From assembly GCA_028583415.1 (NCBI GenBank), contig CM053275.1, positions 4,137,040 to 4,201,039 of the forward strand: 64,000 nucleotides of DNA. Reading direction: 5' to 3'. The notes beneath the pieces were generated by a model, which saw nothing but the letters and a program-made list of their open reading frames with translations, was not told where the DNA came from and searched no databases. Positions 11,390 through 22,348 of the stretch are shown here, one piece after another. The translations under genes and the position numbers were made by a program. The stretch comes from Protea cynaroides (taxonomy: Eukaryota; Streptophyta; Magnoliopsida; Proteales; Proteaceae). Numbering within the stretch: the first letter of the stretch is position 1; each line of letters starts with the position of its first letter.

Positions 11390-12132
11390 CTTGGAGTTTA
11401 GTTTTACTTCTCTTTTGGCCCGAAACCATTGGAAATTAGGTTTTTTTTACCTAGGTTTCGTCAAAATTTCTACTAAAATCATCAAAATTTTGGTTTTTGA
11501 CCTGATTGAAATCAGGCATGAAACAGAAATTACGATCCTTGCTTGAAAATCACTGCGGACAATGTTCGTTTTCTTTTTACTTATTATTATTATTATATGT
11601 AATGATGAGAGAAATAGACACATTAAGTAATCTTTTATGCTGTTTTTTTTTTCTTTTTTCTTTTTTCCTAAATCCAAACATATTTTAAAATTATATTATT
11701 TTAAATTCTCATTTTTCCATATGATAACTTTTCTATGTTAGTTCATTGCTTTTTATTTGGGTAAACAAAAAAAAAAAGATTTATTTGTCACTCTCATTAT
11801 TTTCTTTTTATTTTTTTTTTCTTTTTTTTGGGAAAGCACTATCATATTGTTAATTTATGGTTGAAGTAAATGGAATTGGCCAAGGTGGCTGGAATCTAGA
11901 ATTAAAAACCCTTTTTTTTTTAATAGAGATCGCCATTAATTGGAATAAGATCAAATCGATACCAATCCCTAGTTCTAATTCTACTCCTATGATGGTCTTT
12001 TCCGTTTTTCGGCATTAATTGGGAATAAGATCTAATCGATTCCAATCCTTATTTCTAATTCTACTCCTTTGATTGCCTTTTGTCATTAAACAAAACAGGG
12101 TTAAGAGAGGCTTCGAAACTATGGAGAGTAGG

Positions 12133-12420
12133 GGTGGCACCAGTTCTTGCCATGCTAGACGTTCAAAAACCGTTCAAGATTGAATTGAGACGGATGCTTT
12201 GACTCATGCTTTTGGAGCCATTTTAAGACATGATGGCCAAGTGCTCGTGTACCAAAGTGAGACATTCATAATAGTCATCTTAAACTATTCCACATACGAA
12301 AAGGAGATTGTACATGACATTGTTGGCTTTGAAACACTGAAGGCATTATTTTTGCTCATGAAGGAGATATTTTACGAATAGAACACTCAGATCACAAGCT
12401 CAAAATGCATATATTAGGAA
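12133..12420 (+). pseudogene. Ty3/gypsy RT-RNase H remnant, unit 1
   Basis: Two adjacent frames join into a degraded pol fragment. The first gives APVLAMLDVQKPFKIEL (end of the RT connection). After a frameshift comes DALTHAFGAILRHDGQVLVY, then QSETF and an LNYSTYEKEIV block (start of RNase H). This matches the order of Ty3/gypsy polyproteins. Stops and the frameshift make it non-functional. Equivalent remnants in units 2 and 3 show that the insertion predates the tandem amplification. Confidence 0.7.
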
Positions 12421-13565
12421 GAGAATGAGACAAAGTGTCCATATCCTTACCAAAAAGAAATGTAAGTTGTTTATGTTTGTCAGGTTAGTTTTGCATCTGA
12501 TGTATGTGTATTTTCTCGATATATGACATACCTTACCATCATGAATTATTTAATCTTTTTTATATTAGCATATTTTATTAGGGAGATAATGTGACAAGAT
12601 GTCTCTATCCTTACCAAAAAGAAATGTTAGCCATGTAAGTGTGGCCACTTAGTTTCACATCAAGGGTGTATTTATCTCGATATATGACATAATGCAACAT
12701 GAATTAATTAACCTTTTAATATTAATTTGCGTTACTCATGTCAATTACCAAAAAGTGTGTATTTATCTGGATATCTATGACATACAGTGATAACATGAAT
12801 TGGTTAACCTTTTGATATTAGCATGCGTTATTCATGTCATTTACCATCTTCTCACACAGAATTTTTTTTTTTTTTTGACAAAGTGCTGCCATCCCATCTT
12901 TCTCACACAAAGGTAAAAAAAAAAAAAAGGTGGTTTGATAAAAAGCTAGGATATAATTCCCCGTTAACCACTAGGATCACAAAGGGTTGTTTTCGTGTGA
13001 AGCTGATTTACAGTTAGACTTATGTGGGCTTAATTAATTATCTAAACTAATTATTCAATAGTAGTTTAATTAGCACTGTAGAACCGGTTCTGGTTTGGTT
13101 GGTCACATGGTACGAGATAGGTTTGTTAACTCTAATTTTATTGTGAGAATGATATTAAGGTTGGAGTAGTATTTTATAAATACTGGATTAGAACCCCACA
13201 ACCACAGTTAGTAAAGCATTTTCTTTGCACCCATTGTAGTAAAACATTTTCTTTGCATCTATTGACAAGAGATTGGGGATATTTTCTAGAGGTTGTGGAA
13301 GACTGTAACTGAAGGATTTCAATCAAAGCTTGAAACATAAAGAAAATTAACCTTCACAGACAGGTATGTTTTTATTATTCATAAATTATGACTTTTCCAT
13401 TATGTTTTTGTGTTACTGTATGAATTAGGATAAGTTTGATTGAAATCCTAAACACATAATTGTCAAACACAGGTTGGTGGCGATTCATGAACACGATGTC
13501 AGCCTTGAGTTAACGCAATGGGAGTCCTCCACCGCAACCCTATTTATTAAGGAATCCAAGAGACT
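12421..13565. other. Gene-less tail of unit 1
   Basis: Short blocks beginning with a motif like TTACCAAAAAGAAATG recur about three times between 12440 and 12780, each followed by a 'TCGATATATGACATA'-type line. They may be decayed direct repeats of the gypsy remnant. No coding region is seen. Confidence 0.4.
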
Positions 13566-13965
13566 AGATTCATGTTTTAGGTCAACAAAAATGTCCAAAA
13601 ATTACAGAAGATAATGATATTCCCACCTTCTGTTTTCTTTACAATTTTACCCTCTCTCCTTCCTTCTCTCTTCTTCAATCTCCATGACTCCACCTCAACT
13701 GACTGGCCACCACAAAGGAGGTGTTCCCCGGCCTCTATTCTTCCTTGCCACCCCCTCCTTTGGATTCTTTCCTTCCCCCTCCCCTTCTCCTCTGCCCTCT
13801 GCGGCTCTGCCCCACTTCCGCTACCTTCTCCCCTCACTTCCGCCCCCACCGCCTCCCTTTGTCCCCTAACCCCAACCTCTCTGTCTCCCAAATTATTTTT
13901 AACACCTAGAACGACGGCCATGATCTCCTGCAAATGTCCGACTTACTTAGTTGCCCAAAACTGTT
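13566..13965. other. Pyrimidine-rich spacer between units 1 and 2
   Basis: A C/T-rich stretch with no counterpart at the end of unit 2. Open frames on both strands are Pro/Ser- or Arg/Gly-rich by-products of base composition. No gene is supported. Confidence 0.4.
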
Positions 13966-14009
13966 AGTTAATTTATTGGTCTTTTATAGGTCTCCCGTTG
14001 TCAAAATAT

Positions 14010-14275
14010 TATCAGGCCAAGAATTTTTTTTGGGGGGGGGGGGGGGGGGGGGGGTGACACTCAAGGGGGAAGGGGGAAAAGGGAATCCTCTACAAAGATT
14101 GCGATGAGCGGCAGGAAACTACCCCCAGCCCTTAGTTTATAGTGATAGCAAGGCCTTGTGTTCCGCCTTGAAACCTCAAATGTGATAGGAGAATTGAACC
14201 TAAGGTCTCCTAAGTGCGGCTGACACTTAACAAATAGGTCATCTACCAATCTGCTGAGCATTGTTCACAGTTTGG
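14010..14275 (-). mobile_element. tRNA-related SINE-like repeat in unit 2
   Basis: Paralogous copy of the element at 5636-5935, with the same box-like sequences and a longer G run (about 14033-14055). Several small deletions set the two copies apart. Confidence 0.4.
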
Positions 14276-14543
14276 GTGGATATATAAGAGTAACCTAACC
14301 TTGCATTACATTTTCTATTGCTTCTCATAAATTTCCAATATGGGACTAAAAGAACTAAGATTTTATTCAAAGGGATAGAGAATGAATTTATTTAGTTTCA
14401 CATTAAAAATTTAGTAAATTTGGGGGAAGAAGACACTACCCACAACAGAGATTGATGAGGGATGAAAGTTTGGTATCTTTGAGCATCTCTCATGACTTTG
14501 CATTGCAAAAGCTACAGAAAATAGCAAAAAAAAAACAGCACTG

Positions 14544-14589
14544 GGAAAGGATAACCTTTGTCCTTAAAATATTTTAGCTTATCCTTTCC
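14544..14589. other. Hairpin, unit 2 copy
   Basis: Counterpart of the 6262-6307 hairpin. The arms are the same apart from one mismatch (AGCTTATCC in place of AGGTTATCC) and the loop is identical. Confidence 0.55.
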
Positions 14590-15611
14590 CCTCTTAAACG
14601 GTTAAACCATCGTAGGAATATGACAGTTTGCTTCTCGTTTGTTCCATTTCATTACACCTAACTTCACCACTTACTCATAAACCATAACTTTTTCTAGTTG
14701 GTCGATTAGGTTTGTGAGCATGACCAACGTATCAATTGATTTGTATTGATTTTGGACTTGATCGGGTTCTCAATTTCAGACTTAATTTCTAATGAAATGT
14801 GACATTTTCAAAAATTTAAAAGTAAGATAGTTATTCATTTATGTAATGGAATGTGATTTTTTTTTTAATAAAAGAAAATTTAGTGTGCTTATTCACTTAA
14901 CAATGGAATGTAACATTTTAAAAATAAAAAAAAAAAGATCCACATAATCATAATACAAATAGAGGTATTAATTGAATTAGACCTTGAAATTTAACACGTG
15001 ACTAATCTAGTCTATGATCTATCTCTCTATTCCAACATATAAATGTTAATGATACATTTCTGATTTGATTCATCATAGGATAATAAAGTTAATTATAGGA
15101 TTAGGGTTCAGGATTTATTAGTATATAAATGTACAATTAAACTTTTGTACACGAGGCTCTCACCTAAGGCCAAAGGGAACGTACACAACCTCAACCCCAC
15201 AAAGCGGAGAGACTGTTTCTATGTATATAAGTGATTTATATAATTGATTAATTAATAAAAAAAAACTGTGCCATATGATTATTACCGAACCCATTAATAA
15301 AGGATTAGCCAATACTGTTTTGGCGAGACTTAGTCTAAGAGTAGGATTTAAAAAAATAACAAACGATTGTGACAAGATTGTGACAAAAATAAGATACACA
15401 TAAAAGAAAAATCAAGAAAAGAAACCAAAACAAATCAGATTTACTTACTATATATGGTATAACAAAATGATTATGAGGAAAAAAAAAAGTTACAATGACC
15501 TTTCTTTCCTTTTTTATTTTCTTTTCCTCATCTAGAGAGCAGAGAAATTCTGAGACTAGTAAACTACTGAGAACATTCTCATTGATTTGCTTTGATAATC
15601 TTAATCTTAAT

Positions 15612-16316
15612 TTAGTGTCGCCTAGTCTTCTGGTTCAAGAGCATCTCTCGAAGCTCAGCCACATCGATCTCCACCGCAGAATTCTCTGGCCGGTAGTAAC
15701 CTGTGATCGGGTCTGGTGCCCAACTGTTACTTTCCGACTCTCCTTTTTTCATGTTTACCCTCTCCTCTCCAGGTTTGACCACGCCGCTCCTTGCCCCGCT
15801 TCCTCTCACCACGCTTGACGTGACAACCTGAGATGCGGCAGCATAACCTCGCCTGTTCATCCATGAACACAATCAATACACGCTAAATTAATTAATTAAA
15901 CTAAAATGCATTCAATTGATGGACTTGAGCACAGGAACTCGAAAATTAGGTGTGGAGCAGGTTAGGGGAGCAAGGATTGAGGACTCAATGGAGCACCAAC
16001 TCACCGGTTTACAACAAAAACGGTGAAAAACATATTCAAAAGGAGAAAAATCCTAATTTACAGGGAATTAGGGATACAATTTTTCGTCTACCAATCTAGC
16101 AATTTCTTCTTGCCGGAGTAAAACGAGATGTTCAATCTAGCGGCAGAGATGGCTCTGTTTGCTAATCAGTTTCGACAGAGCTAATCGAAGAACATGAACC
16201 TAAAAATAAACAGAAAAATAGATCCAGGAGTTGTCGTCTTACCTGTTGGTTGATACTGAGATGCAATCGACGAGAGAAGCAAGAAGAAGCTTAGAGTTAG
16301 AAAGAGAGCGAGCCAT
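15612..16316 (-). CDS. LEA_3/SAG21-like protein, copy 2
   Basis: Two exons, 16316-16243 and 15852-15612, same phase and sizes as copies 1 and 3; 104 aa. It keeps the RRGYAAASQ block, SWAPDPITGYYRPEN and the C-terminal EIDVAELREMLL. It is the most diverged of the three, with about ten substitutions: Leu/Ser/Cys changes in the presequence at residues 12, 14 and 18, and Val49, Pro52, Asn58, Ser66, Asn67 and Ile74 in the body. All changes avoid the family signature, so the gene looks functional. Its upstream region differs from the other copies because a foldback element sits about 100 bp beyond the TATA box, which could change its expression. Confidence 0.9.
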
Positions 16317-16541
16317 TATGATCGAGTGAGGGATTGAAGAAGCGATTGTTTTACAGCTACTGCAGAAAGATCTTCCTTAACTCTCTTCTTGTTAATAGTT
16401 AAGAAACCCTTCTACAGAAGATAAGAAAACTTTTCGCCGCCTCCTCTGTCTCTTCCGAAGCTCCTCTCTCTCCCTCTTGGATTGCTCTGATGCTTCGCCC
16501 TCTTGGATTGCTCTGATGCTTCGAGAGAGAGGCCATCCTCC

Positions 16542-16550
16542 GTTTATATA
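16542..16550 (-). promoter_or_regulatory. TATA box of LEA copy 2
   Basis: TATATAAAC on the minus strand, about 226 bp upstream of the ATG at 16316. The leader is longer than in copies 1 and 3 because a CCCTCTTGGATTGCTCTGAT block is duplicated near 16470-16520. Confidence 0.6.
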
Positions 16551-16646
16551 GAGAGCAGGCTCGTGAGCTTCGTGTAGAGTTCCCAAAAAAATATAATAAA
16601 AAATTGAAAAGACGTTTTGGGACGGTCCCGTGTATTATGAGTGGAC

Positions 16647-16865
16647 GGATTTACATCGTTCGTTCTGGGAGGACGCGGCAACCTCCCTCGGATAGTTATC
16701 ACGTAGTTCTTGGGTGAATCTGAGATCCACGTCCTAGCCGACAGCCCCTGTCGATTGGGTGTCGACTCGGACGTGGGTCTCAGATTCACCGAGAGCCACG
16801 TGGCGCCATCCGAGGGAGGTTGCCATTGTTCTCCCAGAATGACTGAGAGGAGAGGATGCGAATCC
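16647..16865. mobile_element. Foldback element A2 in the LEA copy 2 promoter
   Basis: A 219-bp near-palindrome; ends GGATTTACATCG and, in reverse complement, GGATTCGCATCC. The arms carry GGCAACCTCCCTCGGAT and its inverse, and the centre resembles that of A1. Flanking 10-mers ATGAGTGGAC (16637-16646) and ATGAGGGGAC (16866-16875) differ at one base. Units 1 (about 8980-8989) and 3 (about 23327-23336) carry the single uninterrupted site ATGGGTGGAC. The insertion is therefore specific to unit 2. Confidence 0.88.
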
Positions 16866-16944
16866 ATGAGGGGACTCATCTATCGTGCCATGGTCCACGA
16901 GGATTCGCAATATGATTTTATTTATAAAATTCCATCCTCAAGAC

Positions 16945-17800
16945 GGATTGAAATCGTCTCCTGCGGCTGCATTGAATGGATGGGCGCCACGTGGAGTACC
17001 GCAGGATATGGAATTTGAACCGCAATACACCCCGCCAAACTCATTTGGAAACATCGTTTCAGAGGCGACACATAGAGGGAGAGGGCATATGAAGAAGAAG
17101 AGCGATTCTTCAACTGGCTTGAGTTCTCTACAAAGAGAGAGAAAGGGTAGAGGAAGAAGAAGAGTGATTCTGGTTTGGTTTGAGTTCTCTATGAAGAGAG
17201 AGAAAGGGCAAAGGAAGAAGAACGATTCCATCAGATAATCTCATTGTTTTTCATGCTTACTACTTTGTTTTTCTTCATTGTTATGTTCTTTGAGTTTCCA
17301 TCAGATACGAAAATAAAGATTCGTCTCTTCCTTTTTACTTTCGATTGTTCTTCCCATACTCTGAAAATTAGGAAAACATAAGGAAATTTTAAAGATAAAT
17401 TAGTAAAGAGTTTTAAAAAAAAATCGTCGTTCTTTGTTCAGTTGATGAGGCAGTGACCTCACTTTTTCAACGTACGGTAGTCCTCCGTTTCCATCGCCAG
17501 TCGTATCCCAAAACAACTAATCTGGGAGATTTTTGTTTTTATGCTTTCCATTTTGAAGTCCAAAGAGGGATCGAGGGTTTGTTCGTTGTTCTGTTTCAAG
17601 ATCTGTTTCAGGGGGGGGGGGGACAGAGAGGGCAGAGCAAGTAAGTGGTGTATCACGGTGTGTATTGCAATTCAACTTCCATATCCTGTGGTAGCCTGCT
17701 TTTGAGACGTCAGATACAAAGAACTATACATGGTGCGCATCCATCCAATGCAGCAACGTCTCCTACGGATACCCTCGTAGGAGGCTATTTCATTCAATCC
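16945..17800. mobile_element. 856-bp foldback-ended insertion, unit 2 only
   Basis: The left end (GGATTGAAATCGTCTCC, then a GCATTGAATGGATGGGCGCC block) recurs inverted at the right end (17670-17800). The terminus matches the short foldbacks at 27754 and 33479. The interior (about 17040-17660) is unrelated, with a duplicated 62-66 bp block of GAAGAAGAAGAG(C/T)GATTC type near 17090-17220, and no convincing protein. Units 1 and 3 lack it. The flanks CCTCAAGAC and CCTTAAAAGAC are a plausible but degraded target duplication. It may be a larger relative, or one that picked up foreign sequence. Confidence 0.65.
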
Positions 17801-19601
17801 CCTTAAAAGACAATATTTGAATGTTAAGAAAAGAAAAAAAAAATATGAATTTATGAAAAAAAAAAAAAAGAAACACATGAAGTCACTTCATTCTTCCATC
17901 GTTATTTTTGTTTTTTATTTATTTTTTCTTGACATTCAAACACAACCAAAATACTCATATACCATCTTATATTGTAAAAAAAAAAAAAGGTTATTTTTTT
18001 AGACTATGTGATGAATAATGATGAAAAAATGATATCTATTGTTTTTTCATTTCATTTTTTTCCTTGGCATCTAAGATTATGTTTGGAAGCTAATAAAAAA
18101 AATAACATGATGAAACAATGACGAATTTATATTTCTATCTCTCTTGTCTGCTTCAAAATTTTCATTTTCTTTTTTCTTTGTTTGTTTATTTTTTAAAACG
18201 CATTACTATGGTAATTAATCAACTTCAACTAAACTGAAATTTAACATAGTGAACGGATTATGCCACTTTACAAAATTTCTGTTTCATTAGATTCAATTAT
18301 GTCTTAATTTGATAGTATGGTTATGGTTTTCGTAGTAATTGGTATTGGATCGGTTGATATTATCGTTTTCGGTTGTGATTGAAATAGGTTTCAACCACAT
18401 GTCAATCATCCATTGGTTGTAAGATCAAACCATAAAAATATTAGATCAATTTTGAATACCAAATCTGATACGGATACCTTAAACATTAAATATGGTACAA
18501 ATAAGTGACTGTCCCATAAATACATAATTGTTAAATGATATATAATTATTAAAAAAACAAAATGGACAATCCCGCAAGACTTTGAGGGAGAATAGTGGTG
18601 CAATTCACAATCCAAATCAATTGGGCCAACTTATAAAATCCGAATCAAACCGAATCAATTCTCATATCGGCCATGTTCGGTGTAGGATTTTTGGAACTGA
18701 TACAAGACAAAAACCAGCCTCAATCGAGACGAGAGCATTCCCTCTCTCCTCAGCATCATCCCTCACAGAAGAAGAATGGTGAGCCTTGTCCCAGGAGTCG
18801 CTATCAAGGAGGTAAGGATATTTCTATGAACTAATCTTGGAAATCAAGCATGATGCATTCTTCCCCAACATCAAGTTGATCACCAACTATATGAATCGAA
18901 GGCTCCAACCCAGTAAAATATCTAGCAATTAGTTGTTCAAGTGTATCTGTCAAAGCCTCTAGACCCAAGTAGCAATTAGTGTCGGAAACCCTAATAATGA
19001 CTAGAAAATGATATATATTCCTATCGAAATCAAAAAATGGCGAAAAAACGATAATAAATGTTCATTAACTTGACAATTGACATGGATCATCGTGGTAACC
19101 TCAAAATGCAAGAAAAATATTTTGATATTTGAGACAATAGAGCCAGGTGAGGGCATTTTTGTGCGATCACCCGTGTCAACTGTGATCGTAAATAGGATTC
19201 CCAAAAAAAATAAAAAAATAAAATAAAATTGCGATTAAGATGATTGTGGCCCAGCACTAATTTCTGGTCAATATTGACGCTACTTTTGTTCCCATAGCCG
19301 ATCGTCAATGCTTTTTTCTTTTTCCACGGGAGGTGGCAATTTGATTATTTTGACAGGATTACCAAACATCTTTTGAATTAATCACATGTTCAATTGGAAG
19401 GACTCTTCCCATATATTATGAGCCATTCATCTATTTTAATTGGATTTCTTTTGAGGAATGCTATCCAACAAGGTCTCTTTGCACTCTTTCACAAAAAATT
19501 ATTATCACAGAAAGAAAAAAAAAAAACTATTTTAAATAGGGGATAGAGTGACTTAAGGGTGACATGATCATTTCACATTTCCAAATAAATCTCTCTTGTT
19601 T

Positions 19602-19633
<32 letters not shown>

Positions 19634-19663
19634 ATGTAATGATGAGAGAAATAGAAACATTAA
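17801..19663. other. AT-rich spacer of unit 2
   Basis: Collinear with unit 1 8990-10535 but without foldback A1. No coding region is seen. Confidence 0.45.
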
Positions 19664-19948
19664 GACTCTCTTTGGTTTGTATTATATAATGTATTGTGTA
19701 ATACATTATAAAATTTGTGATTGTTTGGCATGATTTATAATGTCTATTTATAATTAAAATACATAGATATAACGTATAATCTACAAATAGGTTATTAGTT
19801 ATTTATCATTATAACATATTTCTCATTATATAATGTATTATGTTTAGTGGTACCAAACGGTCATTATTTATTACTCAGAATCTATTATCATAATTGATTT
19901 GTCACAAATAGCTCATAATACATTATATAATACAAACCAAAGAGAGCC
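19664..19948. mobile_element. PIF/Harbinger-like MITE, copy 1
   Basis: A 285-bp AT-rich element with terminal inverted repeats (G/A)CTCTCTTTGGTTTGTA at both ends. TAA flanks it on both sides (19661-19663 and 19949-19951). The unit 1 counterpart (11624-11626) has a single TAA and no element. A TWA-type 3-bp duplication and non-coding content fit Tourist/PIF-Harbinger MITEs. Confidence 0.88.
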
Positions 19949-20449
19949 TAAGTAATCTTTTATGCTTTTTTTTTTTTTTTTTTTTTTAACATCCAAACAT
20001 AGTTTAAAATTATAATATTTTAAATGCTCATTTTTCCATAAGATAATTTTTCTATGATAGTTCATTGCTTTTAATTTGGGTAAAAAAAAAAGAGAGATTT
20101 ATTTTTCACTCTCATTATTTATTATTATTTTTTTTTCTCTTTTGAGGGAAAGCACTATCATATTGTTAATTTATGGTTGAAGTAAATGGAATTGGCCAAA
20201 GTGGCTGGAATCTAGAATTAAAAACCATTTTTTTAAATAAAAAATCGGCATTAATTGGAATCAGATCAAATCGATTCCACTCTCTAGTTCTAATTCTACT
20301 CCTATGATTGCCTTTTTCTCTTTTCGGCATTAATTGGGAATCAGATCTAATCGATTCCAATCCTTATTTCTAGTTCTACTCCTTTGATTGCCTTTTGTCA
20401 TTGAACAAAACAAGGTTACGAGAGGCTTCGAAACTATGAAGAGTAGGGG

Positions 20450-20720
20450 TAGCACCAGCTCTTGCCATGTCAGGCGTTCAAAAACCGTTCAAGATTGAAT
20501 TGAGAAGGACGCTTTGTCTCATGCTTTTGGAGCCATTTTAAGAGAAGATGGCCAAGTGCTCATGTACCAAAGTGAGACATTCATAACAGCCGTCTTAAAC
20601 TAGCCCACATATGAAAAGGAGATTGTACACGACATTGTTGGCTTTGAAACACTAAAGGCATTATTTTTGCTTTTGAAGAAGATGTTTTACGAATAGAACA
20701 CTCAGATCACAAGCTCATAA
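20450..20720 (+). pseudogene. Ty3/gypsy RT-RNase H remnant, unit 2
   Basis: Homologous to 12133-12420. The same SHAFGAILREDGQVLMYQSE-like reading is visible, with an added in-frame stop (LN then TAG), so it has decayed independently. Confidence 0.65.
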
Positions 20721-20966
20721 TGCATATATTAGGAAGAGAACGGGACAAAGTGTCCATATCCATACCAAAAAGAAATGTGTGCCGTTTATGTTTGTCAGGT
20801 TAGTTTTGCACCAGATGTATATGTATTTTTTGGATATATGACATACCTTACGATCATGAATTAGTTAATCTTTTTTATATTAGCATATTTTATTAGGGAG
20901 ATAATGTGACAAGATTTCTTTATCCTTACCAAAAAGAAACGTTAGCCATGTAAGTCTGGCCACTTA

Positions 20967-21274
20967 GGCTCTCTTTGGTTTGTATTATATAATGTATTAT
21001 GAGTTATTTGTGACAAATCAATTATGATAATAGATTATGAGTAATAAATAATGATCGTTTGGTACCACTAAACATAATACATTATATAATAAGAAATATA
21101 AACAATCACCTAATAGATTATTCTAATAATGATAAACAGCTACTCACATATTTGTAGATAATGAATTATATCGATTTATTTTAATTATACATAGACATTA
21201 TAAATCATACCAAACAATCATAAATTCTATAATATATTATATAATACATTATATAATACAAACCAAAGAGAGCC
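20967..21274. mobile_element. PIF/Harbinger-like MITE, copy 2
   Basis: A 308-bp element with termini GGCTCTCTTTGGTTTGTA and its inverse, flanked by TTA at 20964-20966 and 21275-21277. Unit 1 has one TTA and no element at 12649-12651. Inserted after unit 2 separated from unit 1. Confidence 0.9.
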
Positions 21275-22348
21275 TTAGTTTCACATCAGGGGGTGTATTT
21301 ATCTGGATATATGACATAATGCAACATGAATTGATTAACCTTTTAATATTAATTTGCGTTACTCATGTCAATTACCAAAAAGTGTGTATTTATCTAGATA
21401 TATACGACATACTGTAATAACATGAATTGGTTAACCTTTTGATATTAGCATGCATTATTCATGTCTCATCTTTCTCACATTGAAAAAAAAAACGTGACAA
21501 AGTGCCGCCATCCCATCTTTCTCACACCGAAAAAATAAAAGATAAGTGGCTTGATAAAAAGCTAAGATATAATTACCAGTTAACCACTTGGGTCACAAAG
21601 GGTCGTTTTTGTGTGAAGCTGATTTTCAGGTTGTTAGACTTGTGTGAACTTAATTAATTATCTAAATTAGTTATTAAGTGTTAGTTTAATTAGCACGGTA
21701 GAACCGGTTCTGATTTGGTTCATCACATGGTATGAGATAATTTTGATAATCTTAATTCTATTGTGGGAAAGGTATTATGGTTACAATAGTATTCTATAAA
21801 TACTGGATTAAAATCCCTACAACCACAATTAGTGAAGCATTCCTTCTGTATCGATGTTGTGGAAGACTGTAACTGAAGGATTTTGATCAAACTTGAAGCA
21901 TAAAAGAAATCAACTTCACAATCACACCCCCACAAAGTGGAGAGACTGATTATATGTATATAACTGGTTTATAATTGATTAATTAGTAAAAAACTGTACT
22001 ATACCATTACTATCAAACCGTTTAATAAAGGGTTTGCAAATACTGTTTTGGCGAGCCTTAATCTTAGATTTGAAAAAAATAAGAAACCATTGTGACAATA
22101 ATAGGATACACGTAAAAGAAAAATCAACAATAGAAATCATAATAAATCAGATTTACTATATATATATATATATATATGGTATAACAAAAATGGGAAAAAT
22201 TTCATATTATTGTATCGATTATGAGGAAAAAAAAGTTACAATGACCTTTCTTTCCTTTTTGATTTTCTTTTCCTCATCAAGAGAGGAAAGAGATTCTGAA
22301 CTGAGACTAGTAAACTACTGAGAACATTCTCATTCATTTGCTTGTAAT

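Larger units (their letters stand above)
10536..11545. mobile_element. Insertion unique to unit 1
   Basis: Units 2 and 3 run straight from the 'GACTTAAGGG' / 'GACTTGATC' landmark to the ATT-rich tract before the MITE site. Unit 1 instead holds about 1 kb of unrelated sequence. It includes a CCT-domain gene fragment, a (TA)n run and T-rich ends. No clear terminal repeats were found, so the mechanism is open: a pack-type transposon, filler DNA or a retrocopy. Confidence 0.6.
5583..13565. repeat. Segmental tandem duplication, unit 1
   Basis: First copy of a large duplicated unit. The start is placed at 5583 because sequence from here on is collinear with unit 2 from about 13960. Shared landmarks in order are a SINE-like block, a 14-bp-arm hairpin, the LEA_3 gene, AT-rich spacers, a Ty3/gypsy RNase H remnant and a short non-coding tail. 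Unit 1 differs from unit 2 by a foldback element at 9895 and by an insertion near 10536-11545. Confidence 0.75.
13966..21925. repeat. Segmental tandem duplication, unit 2
   Basis: Second copy of the unit, collinear with unit 1 from the SINE-like block to the sequence after the gypsy remnant. It is distinguished by a foldback in the LEA promoter (16647), an 856-bp foldback-ended insertion (16945) and two PIF-like MITEs (19664, 20967). It ends where unit 3 starts in mid-unit, at sequence equivalent to about 15190. Confidence 0.75.

Noticed and set aside
13614..13967. Pro/Ser-rich 117-codon frame
   Set aside because: Product of a C/T-rich tract; equally long frames on other strands and no domain.
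16885..17238. 117-codon frame in the unit 2 insertion
   Set aside because: It crosses a foldback arm and a tandem purine-rich repeat; no protein-like conservation.
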